This document shows, piece by piece, positions 51,123 to 60,528 of a stretch of DNA of 64,000 bases; within the stretch, counting starts at the first letter, position 1, and each line of letters begins with the position of its first letter. Origin of the DNA: an uncultured Clostridia bacterium. GTDB taxonomy: Bacteria; Bacillota; Clostridia; Peptostreptococcales; Anaerovoracaceae. The notes below the pieces were generated by a model. It was not told where the DNA came from. It searched no databases and worked only from the letters and a program-made list of their open reading frames with translations. A program made the position numbers and the translations under genes. Where the stretch lies: assembly GCA_934255135.1 (NCBI GenBank), contig CAKQMV010000001.1, positions 62,001 through 126,000 of the forward strand, in the 5' to 3' direction.

Positions 51123-53594
51123 ATGCAGGAGAGATACGAATTTAAAGACATTGAGCAGAAATGGCAGAAAATCTGGGAAGAGGAGAGCGCATTTAAGTCT
51201 GTAGAGGACTATGACAAGGAGAAGTACTACGTTCTCGAGATGTTCCCATACCCATCAGGAAAGCTCCACATGGGTCATGTAAGAAACTACTCAATAGGTG
51301 ACGTAATTGCTAGATATAAGAAGATGGAAGGCTTCAATGTCCTTCACCCAATGGGATGGGACTCATTCGGACTACCGGCTGAGAACGCTGCTATCAAGCA
51401 TGGTATTCATCCTGCTATCTGGACTGACAGCAACATCGCAGAGATGCATAAGCAGCTTAATTCACTTGGTCTAAGCTATGACTGGGACAGAGAGGTTGCA
51501 ACTTGTAAGCCTGAGACTTACAAGTGGATGCAGAAGATTTTTATCGAATTCTACAAGAGGGGACTTGCTTACAAGAAAGAGAATCCTGTTAACTGGTGTC
51601 CTGACTGTCAGACAGTACTTGCTAACGAGCAGGTAGTTGACGGAGTATGCGAGAGATGTAAGACTCCTGTTACTAAGAAGAGCCTTTCACAGTGGTACTT
51701 CAAAATTACTGATTATGCTGACAGACTTCTTGCTGGTCTCGATAACCTTCCAGGATGGCCTGATAAGGTTAAGACTATGCAGAAGAACTGGATCGGAAGA
51801 TCAGAGGGTGCAGAGGTTAAGTTTGCAATTGATGGTTCCGATAAGGAGCTTATCGTTTATACAACTCGTCCTGACACGCTCTTCGGTGTAACATATATGG
51901 TTATGGCTCCTGAGCATCCGTTTGTTAAGGAGTTTACTGATGGCACTGAGTATGAGGCAGCTGTTACTGAGTACCTTGCTGAGTGCGCAACTAAGTCTGA
52001 GATTGAAAGAACTTCTCTTACTAAGGAGAAGACTGGTGTATTCATCGGAAAGTATGGTGTTAACCCTGTTAATGGCAAGAAGATTCCAATCTACATTTCA
52101 GACTACGTAATGATGGATTACGGAACAGGTGCTATCATGGCGGTACCTGCTCACGACCAGAGAGACTTTGATTTTGCCAAGAAGTTCGGCCTCGATATCA
52201 TCCCTGTAGTAGACGTAGAGGGTGTTGATCTTGAGAACCTTACTGAGGCAGCTGAGGCTACAGGTAAAATGATCAATTCCGGAAAGTATGACGGAATGGT
52301 TAATACTGATGCAATTAAGCAGATTATTTCTGACCTTGAGGAAAAGGGCCTTGGCAAGAAGACTGTAAACTATAAGCTCAGAGACTGGCTCATCAGCAGA
52401 CAGAGATACTGGGGAACTCCAATTCCAATGGTATACTGTGAGAAGTGCGGATGGGTACCTGAGAAGGATGAGAACCTTCCTGTACTTCTTCCTACAGACG
52501 TTGAGTTCACAGGAAAGGGAGATTCTCCACTGACTACTTCAAAGACATTCAGACATACTACATGTCCTTGCTGTGGTGGCCCAGCTGAGCGTGAAATCGA
52601 TACAATGGATACTTTCCTTGACTCATCATGGTACTTCCTAAGATACTGTGATGCCAAGAATGCTGATATGGCATTTGATAAGAAGAAGGCTGATTACTGG
52701 ATGGATGTTGACCAGTACATCGGAGGAGTAGAGCATGCTATTCTTCACCTTCTTTATGCAAGATTCTTCCAGATGGTTCTTCATGATCTTGGCTGGACTG
52801 ATAAGGAAGAGCCATTCAAGAACCTTCTAACACAGGGAATGGTAATTAAGGATGGAGCTAAGATGAGTAAGTCTCTTGGAAACGTTGTTTCTCCTCTTGA
52901 GATTCAGGAGAAGTACGGTTCTGACACTGCAAGACTCTTCATTCTATTCGCAGCACCACCTGAGAAGGAGCTTGACTGGTCAGATGCAGGAGTAGAGGGA
53001 AGCTTCAGATTCCTCTGCAGAGTATACAGACTTGTATATGAGTATGTAACTTCAATCAGAGGTGATAAGACTGTAGGAGATAAGATTGAAATCAGAAATT
53101 CTGATGACAAGAAGCTTAACTACGCAATTAATGCAACAATCAAGAAGGTTTCAGAGGATGCAGGTGGCAGATTCAACTTTAATACTGCTATCAGCTCAAT
53201 CATGGAGCTAGTTAACGAGATGTACAAGTACAAGACTGGCGATGTAAACCTCGAGCTCTTCGATGATGCGGTAAATAAGCTTGTGCTCGTACTCAATCCT
53301 TTTGTACCTCACATCACAGAGGAGATGTGGGAGCAGCTTGGTCACACAGACAGACTCTATAACGCTGTATGGCCTGCATATGATGAGAAGGCACTTGTAC
53401 AGGATGAGGTAACTGTAGTAGTACAGGTTAACGGAAAACTTAAGGATAAGCTTATCCTTTCAAATAATACAAGTAAGGAGGAGATGGAAAAGGCTGCTCT
53501 AGAATCCGACAAAGTTAAGGAAGCACTAGAAGGTATGACAGTTGTTAAGACAATTGTAATTCCGAACAAAATTGTTAACTTTGTTGTCAAATAG
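51123..53594 (+). CDS. leuS: Leucyl-tRNA synthetase
   Basis: This 823-residue class I enzyme has HMGHVRNYSIGDV as the HIGH motif, the CP1 editing domain (about 215-410), zinc-type cysteines in CPDCQTVLANEQVVDGVCERC, and MSKSLGN as the KMSKS motif (about residue 580). The C-terminal anticodon and tRNA-binding parts are complete. Confidence 0.96.
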   Translation: MQERYEFKDIEQKWQKIWEEESAFKSVEDYDKEKYYVLEMFPYPSGKLHMGHVRNYSIGDVIARYKKMEGFNVLHPMGWDSFGLPAENAAIKHGIHPAIWTDSNIAEMHKQLNSLGLSYDWDREVATCKPETYKWMQKIFIEFYKRGLAYKKENPVNWCPDCQTVLANEQVVDGVCERCKTPVTKKSLSQWYFKITDYADRLLAGLDNLPGWPDKVKTMQKNWIGRSEGAEVKFAIDGSDKELIVYTTRPDTLFGVTYMVMAPEHPFVKEFTDGTEYEAAVTEYLAECATKSEIERTSLTKEKTGVFIGKYGVNPVNGKKIPIYISDYVMMDYGTGAIMAVPAHDQRDFDFAKKFGLDIIPVVDVEGVDLENLTEAAEATGKMINSGKYDGMVNTDAIKQIISDLEEKGLGKKTVNYKLRDWLISRQRYWGTPIPMVYCEKCGWVPEKDENLPVLLPTDVEFTGKGDSPLTTSKTFRHTTCPCCGGPAEREIDTMDTFLDSSWYFLRYCDAKNADMAFDKKKADYWMDVDQYIGGVEHAILHLLYARFFQMVLHDLGWTDKEEPFKNLLTQGMVIKDGAKMSKSLGNVVSPLEIQEKYGSDTARLFILFAAPPEKELDWSDAGVEGSFRFLCRVYRLVYEYVTSIRGDKTVGDKIEIRNSDDKKLNYAINATIKKVSEDAGGRFNFNTAISSIMELVNEMYKYKTGDVNLELFDDAVNKLVLVLNPFVPHITEEMWEQLGHTDRLYNAVWPAYDEKALVQDEVTVVVQVNGKLKDKLILSNNTSKEEMEKAALESDKVKEALEGMTVVKTIVIPNKIVNFVVK

Positions 53595-53608
53595 TGGCAG
53601 TGAAGTTT

Positions 53609-55588
53609 ATGAGTAAAGAGAATAATAAGAGTACTAACAGACGCCCGGCCGGAGCGCATAAATCCGGCCTTCAGTCTAAACTGAAATTAAAGACTTCTTC
53701 TAAGGAAAGCAGAAATACAGACAGAAACAGCAAGAAGGATCCAGATGGAAAGGTGCGTAACAATAAGGCGACGTCTAATACAGAGGCAAAGCCTAAGAAG
53801 GACGCACCTAAGAAACAGGCTTCTAAGAAGACTACTTCAAAGGCTCCATCTAAGAAGGCTGCTGGGCAGAAGAATATCACACCTAGAAAGAATTCTGGAA
53901 GACAGCATGCTAAGAGAAAGCCTTCTCAACCTAAGCCTCCATTTAGAATTATTCCACTTGGAGGTCTTAAGGAGATCGGTAAGAACTGCACTCTGATTGA
54001 GTGTAATAATGAGATTCTTATCATTGACTGCGGATTCGCATTCCCTGATAATGAGATGTTCGGAATTGATGTCGTAATTCCTGATTTCCACTATCTTAAG
54101 GAGAACAGAAACAAGATAAAAGGTCTTGTTGTAACTCACGGTCACGAAGACCATATCGGAGGAATCCCATTCCTTCTCAAGGAATTCAAAGTTCCTGTAT
54201 ACACTTCACCGCTTGCCTGCGGTCTTATAAACAACAAGCTTGAGGAGCATAATCTTCACGCTGAGCTTCATACAATCAAGGCAGGTGAGGTGTTCAAGGT
54301 TGGAAGCTTTAATATTGAAGCTATCAGAACCAACCACAGTATTGCCGATTCATTCGCATTTTCAATCAAATTTCCTGGAGGACACGTTCTTCACACAGGA
54401 GACTTCAAGATTGACTATATGCCACTTGATGGAAAGCCAATCAATCTGAGAAGATTTGCAGAGCTTGGTACAGAGGGCATAGACGTGCTTCTCTGCGACA
54501 GTACCAATGTTCTAAGAAAGGGATATACTCCATCTGAAACAATAGTTGCAGATTCAATCGACGAGATATTTGATAAGACTAACAATAGAATAATCATTGC
54601 TACATTCTCATCGAATATTTACAGAATCAAGCTGTTTATGGAAGCATCCATAAAGCACGGAAGACGAATTGCAGTATCCGGAAGATCAATGGAGAACATG
54701 ATGTCTCTTGCAAGAGAGCTCGGATATCTCAATAACATTCCAGAATCGGTCTTCGTTGATATTAAGAAGATATCAAATATTCCAGACAGCATGCTTACAA
54801 TCATTACTACAGGAAGTCAGGGCGAGTCAATGTCAGCTCTGACAAGAATGGCTAATGATATGCATAAGGCTGTCAAGCTCAAAAGAAACGACGTTGTCGT
54901 ATTCTCTTCATCCCCAATCCCGGGTAATGAGAAGACTGTTACAAGCGTCGTAAACAAGCTGTATGAGAAGAGAGTAGACGTTTACCTGTCAGATTCGGTT
55001 GATCTTCACGTTTCAGGTCACGCCTGCCAAGAAGAGCTTAAGCTTATTCATACGCTCGTACGGCCAAAATATTTCATGCCGGCTCACGGAGAGTACCGTC
55101 ATCTCATAGAACATGCGAGACTCGCTAGCGGACTCGGAATGCCTAAGAACAATATTTTTGTCATGAGTAACGGTGATGCTCTGAACATTGAAGAAAGAAA
55201 TGCATTCGTAACAGAGAAGTTTACTGAATGTGACGATGTAATGGTAGACGGTTATGGAATAGGAGATATCGGAAATGCCGTCCTAAAGGACAGAAAGCAG
55301 CTTTCTGATTCAGGTATTATTACAATTGCGATTGCAATTGATCAGGCTAATGGTGCACTCCTTGCTCCACCTGAAATTGCAACAAGAGGCTTCATTTATG
55401 TAAAGGATAATCAAGAACTTATAGATGAAGCAACGACTGTCGTATATAATACTATAGAGGGATGTATCAATAAGGATGCTCTCGATGTCAATTCGCTTAA
55501 AAATTCTATCCGAAATGACATGAAGGCCTTCATATACAAGAAGACCAAGAGAACACCGATGATACTGCCTGTAATTTTGTACGCATAG
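53609..55588 (+). CDS. rnj: Ribonuclease J
   Basis: The protein of about 659 residues starts with a disordered, Lys/Ser/Asn-rich stretch of about 110 residues (repeats such as KKAAGQKN and KKTTSK) absent from Bacillus RNase J1. The metallo-beta-lactamase core follows (IPLGGLKEIGKNCT; THGHEDHIGGIPF), then the beta-CASP domain (SGRSMENM; DLHVSGHACQEELKL) and the C-terminal domain. It degrades mRNA by 5'-3' exonuclease and endonuclease action. The start is uncertain: ATG 53609 or the GTG at 53594 that overlaps the leuS stop; neither has a strong ribosome binding site. Confidence 0.92.
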   Translation: MSKENNKSTNRRPAGAHKSGLQSKLKLKTSSKESRNTDRNSKKDPDGKVRNNKATSNTEAKPKKDAPKKQASKKTTSKAPSKKAAGQKNITPRKNSGRQHAKRKPSQPKPPFRIIPLGGLKEIGKNCTLIECNNEILIIDCGFAFPDNEMFGIDVVIPDFHYLKENRNKIKGLVVTHGHEDHIGGIPFLLKEFKVPVYTSPLACGLINNKLEEHNLHAELHTIKAGEVFKVGSFNIEAIRTNHSIADSFAFSIKFPGGHVLHTGDFKIDYMPLDGKPINLRRFAELGTEGIDVLLCDSTNVLRKGYTPSETIVADSIDEIFDKTNNRIIIATFSSNIYRIKLFMEASIKHGRRIAVSGRSMENMMSLARELGYLNNIPESVFVDIKKISNIPDSMLTIITTGSQGESMSALTRMANDMHKAVKLKRNDVVVFSSSPIPGNEKTVTSVVNKLYEKRVDVYLSDSVDLHVSGHACQEELKLIHTLVRPKYFMPAHGEYRHLIEHARLASGLGMPKNNIFVMSNGDALNIEERNAFVTEKFTECDDVMVDGYGIGDIGNAVLKDRKQLSDSGIITIAIAIDQANGALLAPPEIATRGFIYVKDNQELIDEATTVVYNTIEGCINKDALDVNSLKNSIRNDMKAFIYKKTKRTPMILPVILYA

Positions 55589-55600
55589 GAGAAATATTTT

Positions 55601-55939
55601 ATGAACGTTTATGATGAGGCTCACAATCTCGCTAAAGCGATTAAGGAGAGCAATGAGTATCTCGAGTATGCCGAAATCAGTAAAGAGGCAGAGAAGGATG
55701 AGCAGCTTAGCCAGATGATTAAAGAAATCAGAGAGATTTCACTCAGAATGCAGGCTGCACAGATCAGCGGAGAGCAGCCTGATGCAGAGCTTACAGGAAG
55801 AATGCAGAGCGTTTACGCAATGCTTGCTGCAAAGCCGCTGGCAATGAAGTACCTTGAGGCTGAGACAAGAATGCAGCTTATGATGAAGGATGTATTCGAG
55901 ATTCTTGGCGATGCAATGGGCGGAGCTTTTAATTTATAA
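55601..55939 (+). CDS. YlbF-family protein
   Basis: This 112-residue, mainly helical protein has the YlbF/YmcA (DUF964) layout: DEAHNLAKAIKESNEYLEY at the start and YLEAETRMQLMMKDVFEILG at the end. In Bacillus such proteins form a complex that guides RNase Y. Its position 12 bases after the RNase J gene fits a role in RNA turnover, which is inferred. Confidence 0.8.
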   Translation: MNVYDEAHNLAKAIKESNEYLEYAEISKEAEKDEQLSQMIKEIREISLRMQAAQISGEQPDAELTGRMQSVYAMLAAKPLAMKYLEAETRMQLMMKDVFEILGDAMGGAFNL

Positions 55940-55980
55940 GTTAATTAATAAAGATAATTTTTAAAGAGAGGTAAAGTAAA

Positions 55981-56541
55981 ATGATTTATGCAAGTGATTT
56001 CAGAAAGGGTGTAACTTTTGAAATGAATGGCGAGCCACATGTTGTAATTGATTTCCAGCATGTAAAGCCAGGTAAGGGAGCTGCTTTCGTAAGAACAAAG
56101 TACAGAAACATTCTTACAGGAGCTACTAGAGAAGAGGCATTCAACCCTAACGACAAGTTCCCTAAGGCTCACATCGAGACTAAGCAGATGCAGTATCTCT
56201 ACAACGATGGTGACCTTTACTACTTCATGGATCCTGAGACATTCGATCAGATTCCACTTACACCAGACCTTGTTGAGGAAGCTATGAAGTACATCAGAGA
56301 GAACGACATGGCTACAATCAAGTTCTACAAGGAGGGTGCTTTCGACGTTGAGGCTCCTAACTTCGTTGACCTTGAGGTAACTGAGACTGAGCCAGGCGTT
56401 AAGGGTGATACAGCTACTAACGTAACTAAGGCTGCTACAGTAGAGACTGGTGCTGTTATCCAGGTTCCTATCTTCATCAATGAGGGTGAGAGAATCCAGA
56501 TTGACACTAGAACAGGCGAGTACCTCGGAAGATCAAAGTAG
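55981..56541 (+). CDS. efp: Elongation factor P
   Basis: This 186-residue protein has three beta domains. ASDFRKGVTFEMNGEPHVVI starts it and the conserved loop VKPGKGAAFVRTK carries the lysine that some bacteria modify. It ends RIQIDTRTGEYLGR. EF-P helps ribosomes through polyproline stretches. GAGAGG precedes the ATG. Confidence 0.96.
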   Translation: MIYASDFRKGVTFEMNGEPHVVIDFQHVKPGKGAAFVRTKYRNILTGATREEAFNPNDKFPKAHIETKQMQYLYNDGDLYYFMDPETFDQIPLTPDLVEEAMKYIRENDMATIKFYKEGAFDVEAPNFVDLEVTETEPGVKGDTATNVTKAATVETGAVIQVPIFINEGERIQIDTRTGEYLGRSK

Positions 56542-56558
56542 TCCGGAGTACGCTATTA

Positions 56559-57239
56559 ATGAATATTACTAATGACAAGGTAACTGAATATATTAACAGT
56601 TACTATAAACCATTAGATGAGACTATCGGTCGCTTCAGGGAAAAGAGTGAGGAGATGTTTATTCCGATCATTCTGAAGGAAACAGAGTCTTTTCTCGGGG
56701 TCGTTCTTAAGATGGAACGCCCCGAAAGGATTCTGGAGATAGGTACAGCCGTAGGTTATTCGGCTATCTATTTCGCAAGACTTCTACCTGAAGCTACTGT
56801 TCTTACAATGGACAGACACCCTAAGCTCATCCCGCATGCTACAGAGAACTTCGCAACATGGGAGGAAGGCAAGAGAATTGATTTTCGTATAGGTGAGGCT
56901 ACAGATACCCTCGATGCACTTATTGCAGAGAAAGAAGCTGACCCGGAGAATTTCAAGCCTTTTGACTTTATTTTTATAGATGCAGGAAAGAGCCATTACA
57001 GAGAATTCTTTGACAAGGCCGAGCAGCTTGCATCAGACGATGCTCTGTTTATCTGTGATAATGTCTTCATGAAGGCTTATCTTGTAGATTATAAGAGCTC
57101 TGCTGCTGCATACAGACATAGAACCAATGTCAAGAGAATGAGAGAATTCATAGACTATATTTACGGAAGGGATGACCTCGATGCCACTTTAATGAGTGAC
57201 GGAGACGGTCTGCTGATGATTAGGAAGAGAAATGCATAA
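56559..57239 (+). CDS. trmR: TrmR-like O-methyltransferase
   Basis: This 226-residue class I SAM methyltransferase has ILEIGTAVGYSAIYFARLL (motif I, about 68-86), FDFIFIDAGKSHYREFF and ICDNVFMKAYL. It resembles the YrrM/TrmR enzymes, which methylate 5-hydroxyuridine at tRNA position 34. The adjacent trhP-like gene makes that 5-hydroxyuridine, which supports the assignment over a catechol methyltransferase. Confidence 0.78.
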   Translation: MNITNDKVTEYINSYYKPLDETIGRFREKSEEMFIPIILKETESFLGVVLKMERPERILEIGTAVGYSAIYFARLLPEATVLTMDRHPKLIPHATENFATWEEGKRIDFRIGEATDTLDALIAEKEADPENFKPFDFIFIDAGKSHYREFFDKAEQLASDDALFICDNVFMKAYLVDYKSSAAAYRHRTNVKRMREFIDYIYGRDDLDATLMSDGDGLLMIRKRNA

Positions 57240-58455
57240 GATAGAATTACTTGCTCCTGCGGGAGATCTTGAGAAACTTAAAACTGCAATACTATACGGT
57301 GCTGATGCTGTATATTTCGGAGGAGAAATGTTCAGCTTAAGAGCCGGTGCAGGCAATCTTTCAATAGATGAAATCAGAGAGGCAATGGATTTTATTCATG
57401 AGCATGATGCAAAGGGCTACATGACTATGAATATATACCCTCATAACGAGGATATTGAGCCTCTGAAGGCATATATCGAGAAGATTAAGGATATTCCTAT
57501 TGACGCATTCATCGTTTCTGATCCGGGAATTATCTGTCTCCTTAAGGAGATGATTCCTGGTGTAGAGATTCACCTGAGCACTCAGGCTAACACTACAAGC
57601 TACCTGTCCGCAAATTACTGGGCATCACAGGGAATCAGCCGTATCGTAACAGCAAGAGAGATGAACATTAAGGACATTTCTGTTCTTAGGGAGAAGCTTC
57701 CTGCTGATGTTGAGATTGAATCTTTCGTTCATGGTGCAATGTGCATTTCATATTCTGGAAGATGTCTGCTAAGTAACTTTATGTCTGGTAGAGATTCAAA
57801 CCAGGGTGCATGCACACATCCATGCAGATGGAAATACGCTCTTGTTGAGCAGAGAAGACCTAATGAGTACTATCCGATTGAAGAGGATAATAGAGGAAGC
57901 TACATTCTCAATTCAAGAGACCTGTGTATGCTTGACCGCATTCCTGATCTGGTTGAGGCAGGAGTGACCTCCTTCAAGATTGAGGGAAGAATGAAGAGCA
58001 TGTACTATGTAGCAACAGTTGTTTCTGCTTATAGATCAGCAATTGATGCATATCTTGCAGATCCTGAGAACTATGAATACAAGGATGAATATTTCCACGA
58101 GCTCTGCAAGGCTAGCCATAGAGAGTTCACTCACGGATTCTACTTTAACAAGCCTACAGACGAGGATCAGGACTATCTAACAAGCTCATATATAAGAGAG
58201 TATTCTTTTGTCGGACTTGTTAAGGAAGAAGCTGACGAGAATGGTTACACAACTGTTGAACAGAGAAACAAGTTCAGTGTTGGTGATACTGTCGAGATTT
58301 TCGGACCTAGAACTCCATTCTATGAAGAAGAGATTACTGAGATTCTTACAGAAGAGGGCGAGTCCGTTGAATCTGCACCACATCCACAGCAGATTCTTAA
58401 GATTAAATTTAAAAGAAATCCAGGCAAGGATTTCATTCTAAGGAAGAAGGTTTAA
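57232..58455 (+). CDS. trhP: U32-family tRNA hydroxylation protein (TrhP-like)
   Basis: This 407-residue U32 peptidase-family protein has ELLAPAGDLEKLKTAILYGA, VEIESFVHGAMCISYSGRCL and CTHPCRWKYAL, with the cysteines that hold an Fe-S cluster in this family. TrhP hydroxylates U34 of tRNA using prephenate-derived chemistry. It overlaps trmR by 8 bases. Bacillus has two such proteins (YrrN, YrrO); here there is one of the long type. Confidence 0.82.
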   Translation: MHKIELLAPAGDLEKLKTAILYGADAVYFGGEMFSLRAGAGNLSIDEIREAMDFIHEHDAKGYMTMNIYPHNEDIEPLKAYIEKIKDIPIDAFIVSDPGIICLLKEMIPGVEIHLSTQANTTSYLSANYWASQGISRIVTAREMNIKDISVLREKLPADVEIESFVHGAMCISYSGRCLLSNFMSGRDSNQGACTHPCRWKYALVEQRRPNEYYPIEEDNRGSYILNSRDLCMLDRIPDLVEAGVTSFKIEGRMKSMYYVATVVSAYRSAIDAYLADPENYEYKDEYFHELCKASHREFTHGFYFNKPTDEDQDYLTSSYIREYSFVGLVKEEADENGYTTVEQRNKFSVGDTVEIFGPRTPFYEEEITEILTEEGESVESAPHPQQILKIKFKRNPGKDFILRKKV

Positions 58456-58487
58456 TTCGCCTTCGAACAGAAAGGAAGTTGGTATAA

Positions 58488-59783
58488 ATGTCATCTGACA
58501 GTATTAGTTGGCAATATTATCTAGGAGTGATTGTCTTTATCGTAATTATTAATGCGCTGGTTTGTGCATCGAAGAGGGCACTTGATTATCTTGACAGAAA
58601 CGAGATTAAGGATATGCTCGAAGACAATCCTGATGACCGTAGGCTGATTAATATAATTGAATTTATCAAGAAACCGTCCAAGTACCACTATGCCGATCAT
58701 ATTATGAGCTATGCTCTGCTGATTCCGGCATTTATATGCTTTAATAAAATAGTTAAAGCATACATGAGTGGTGCGTATCTGGTTATATCAAACATACTGT
58801 TTTTTATCGTTTTTACAGCTTTTTCTGATGTGCTTCCTAAGAAGCTTGCAGCTCAGAAGAGTGAAGCAACTGGAATTAAACTTATTGGCTTTCAGAAGCT
58901 TGTTTATGTAATCACATTTCCGTTTCAGCTTCTCTGCATCGGACTTGCAAACATTCTTCTTGTAGCAATGAGGAAGGAGACAGATGTCGACGATTCATAT
59001 TTCTCCGAGGATAAGGTCATGTCTATGCTTGACAAGGGGCAGGAGTCTGGTGAGATCAAGGAAGAGGGTCGTAAGATGATTGACAGTATCTTCGAGTTTG
59101 ATGACCTTCTCGCATATGAGATTATGACACCTCGTACAGATGTTTTCATGATAGATATCAATGATGACAGGGAAGACTATTTTGAGGAGCTTATGGAGCT
59201 TACTCATTCAAGAATTCCTGTATATGAAGACGATGCCGATAACATAATCGGAATGCTTCATATTAAAGACTATCTTCTTAAGGCCAGTCACGATGGATTT
59301 GACAATGTAAATATCAGAGAGATTCTGAGACCTGTTTATATGGTGCCTGAAACAAAGAATATCGATTCACTGTTTAAGGAGCTTCAGAAAGAGAAGCACC
59401 ATATCGCTATTCTTATTGATGAGTATGGCGGCTTCAGTGGAATCGTGTCTGTAGAGGACATTATTGAGCAGATTGTTGGAGATATCGATGACGAGTATGA
59501 TGAAGAGGACAGAGTAATCGAGAAGATTGATGATACTACATTTATCGTTGACGGTAATGTTTATCTTGATGATCTTGACGATGAGACTCCAGTTTCTCTT
59601 GAGTCAGACAACAGCGAAACAGTTGGAGGCTTCCTGATTGATCTTATGGGAGAGATTCCTAAGGAAGATATCAACTATAAGCCTATCTGTTTCGAGAATT
59701 ATGATTTTACAATTCTCGAGGTTAAGGATCGCAGAATTGAGAGAATCAAGATAGAGATTAAAGACAGGGACAACGATGAGTAA
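58488..59783 (+). CDS. CNNM/CorC-family membrane protein
   Basis: This 431-residue protein has an N-terminal DUF21-type membrane region with about four helices (about 8-155), a CBS pair (MTPRTDVFMIDINDD, about 208; IAILIDEYGGFSGIVSVEDI, about 303-325) and a C-terminal CorC_HlyC domain. The family is linked to Mg2+ or Co2+ homeostasis; the hemolysin name is historical. Confidence 0.88.
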   Translation: MSSDSISWQYYLGVIVFIVIINALVCASKRALDYLDRNEIKDMLEDNPDDRRLINIIEFIKKPSKYHYADHIMSYALLIPAFICFNKIVKAYMSGAYLVISNILFFIVFTAFSDVLPKKLAAQKSEATGIKLIGFQKLVYVITFPFQLLCIGLANILLVAMRKETDVDDSYFSEDKVMSMLDKGQESGEIKEEGRKMIDSIFEFDDLLAYEIMTPRTDVFMIDINDDREDYFEELMELTHSRIPVYEDDADNIIGMLHIKDYLLKASHDGFDNVNIREILRPVYMVPETKNIDSLFKELQKEKHHIAILIDEYGGFSGIVSVEDIIEQIVGDIDDEYDEEDRVIEKIDDTTFIVDGNVYLDDLDDETPVSLESDNSETVGGFLIDLMGEIPKEDINYKPICFENYDFTILEVKDRRIERIKIEIKDRDNDE

Positions 59784-60117
59784 TGATAATAAAGAACATA
59801 TTCAGCTTGAGGACAGAATAATCATCAAGAGAGTTCTCGAAGTCCTTGATTCTATCGAGAGTGTGAGCAGATTATCTGGTAATCTGTTCGATGCTTTTGC
59901 ACGTAACATTCTCGGAAGCGATGTCACACAGGGAATAGATATTGACCGCGACAAGAAGGGGATAACTGTTAATATCCATCTGATTGTCGTATATGGTGTC
60001 AATATTCCCCAGCTTTCCTATGATATCCAGATGAAGATTATGAATATTCTGGAGAAGAAGGAAGGCATAAATATAGAAGCGATTAACATTATTGTAGAAG
60101 GAATTGACCGAAAGTAG
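59776..60117 (+). CDS. Asp23/Gls24-family envelope stress protein
   Basis: This 113-residue protein carries the Asp23 pattern, with KGITVNIHLIVVYGVNIPQL followed by a helix. Proteins of this kind sit near nusB in many Firmicutes and are linked to the cell envelope. It overlaps the CorC-type gene by 8 bases and precedes nusB by 8 bases. Confidence 0.8.
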   Translation: MSNDNKEHIQLEDRIIIKRVLEVLDSIESVSRLSGNLFDAFARNILGSDVTQGIDIDRDKKGITVNIHLIVVYGVNIPQLSYDIQMKIMNILEKKEGINIEAINIIVEGIDRK

Positions 60118-60125
60118 GTTGAATA

Positions 60126-60524
60126 ATGATTAGGCAGAATATTAGAGAGCATACAATGCAGATTGTTTTCCAGATGGAGACTGCTGGAACTTTTGATTAC
60201 GAGCAGATGACTATTCTGGAGGAGAACAAGGAAGTTCTTTCTGAAAATCAGGCTATCAAGACACTCTCTGCAATCAGAGATCATATTGAGCAGATTGACG
60301 AGACAATTGCAAGAAATACAGATAACTGGAAGCCAAACAGAATTGCTAAGACTGATCTTGCAATCTTAAGACTTGCTGTATGTGAGATGCTTTTTGAGGA
60401 TAACATTCCGGTTGGAGTTTCCATCAATGAGGCTGTAAATCTTGCCAAGAAGTATGGAGATGACAGATCATATGCATTTATCAATTCTGTTCTCAGCAGA
60501 GTAGGTAAAGAAATCGAGGCATAA
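60126..60524 (+). CDS. nusB: Transcription antitermination factor NusB
   Basis: This 132-residue helical protein has RQNIREHTMQIVFQME at the start, KTDLAILRLAVCEMLFEDNI and INEAVNLAKKYGDDRSYAFI followed by NSVL, all typical of NusB. It binds boxA RNA with S10 in rRNA antitermination. Confidence 0.93.
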   Translation: MIRQNIREHTMQIVFQMETAGTFDYEQMTILEENKEVLSENQAIKTLSAIRDHIEQIDETIARNTDNWKPNRIAKTDLAILRLAVCEMLFEDNIPVGVSINEAVNLAKKYGDDRSYAFINSVLSRVGKEIEA

Positions 60525-60528
60525 GGCT

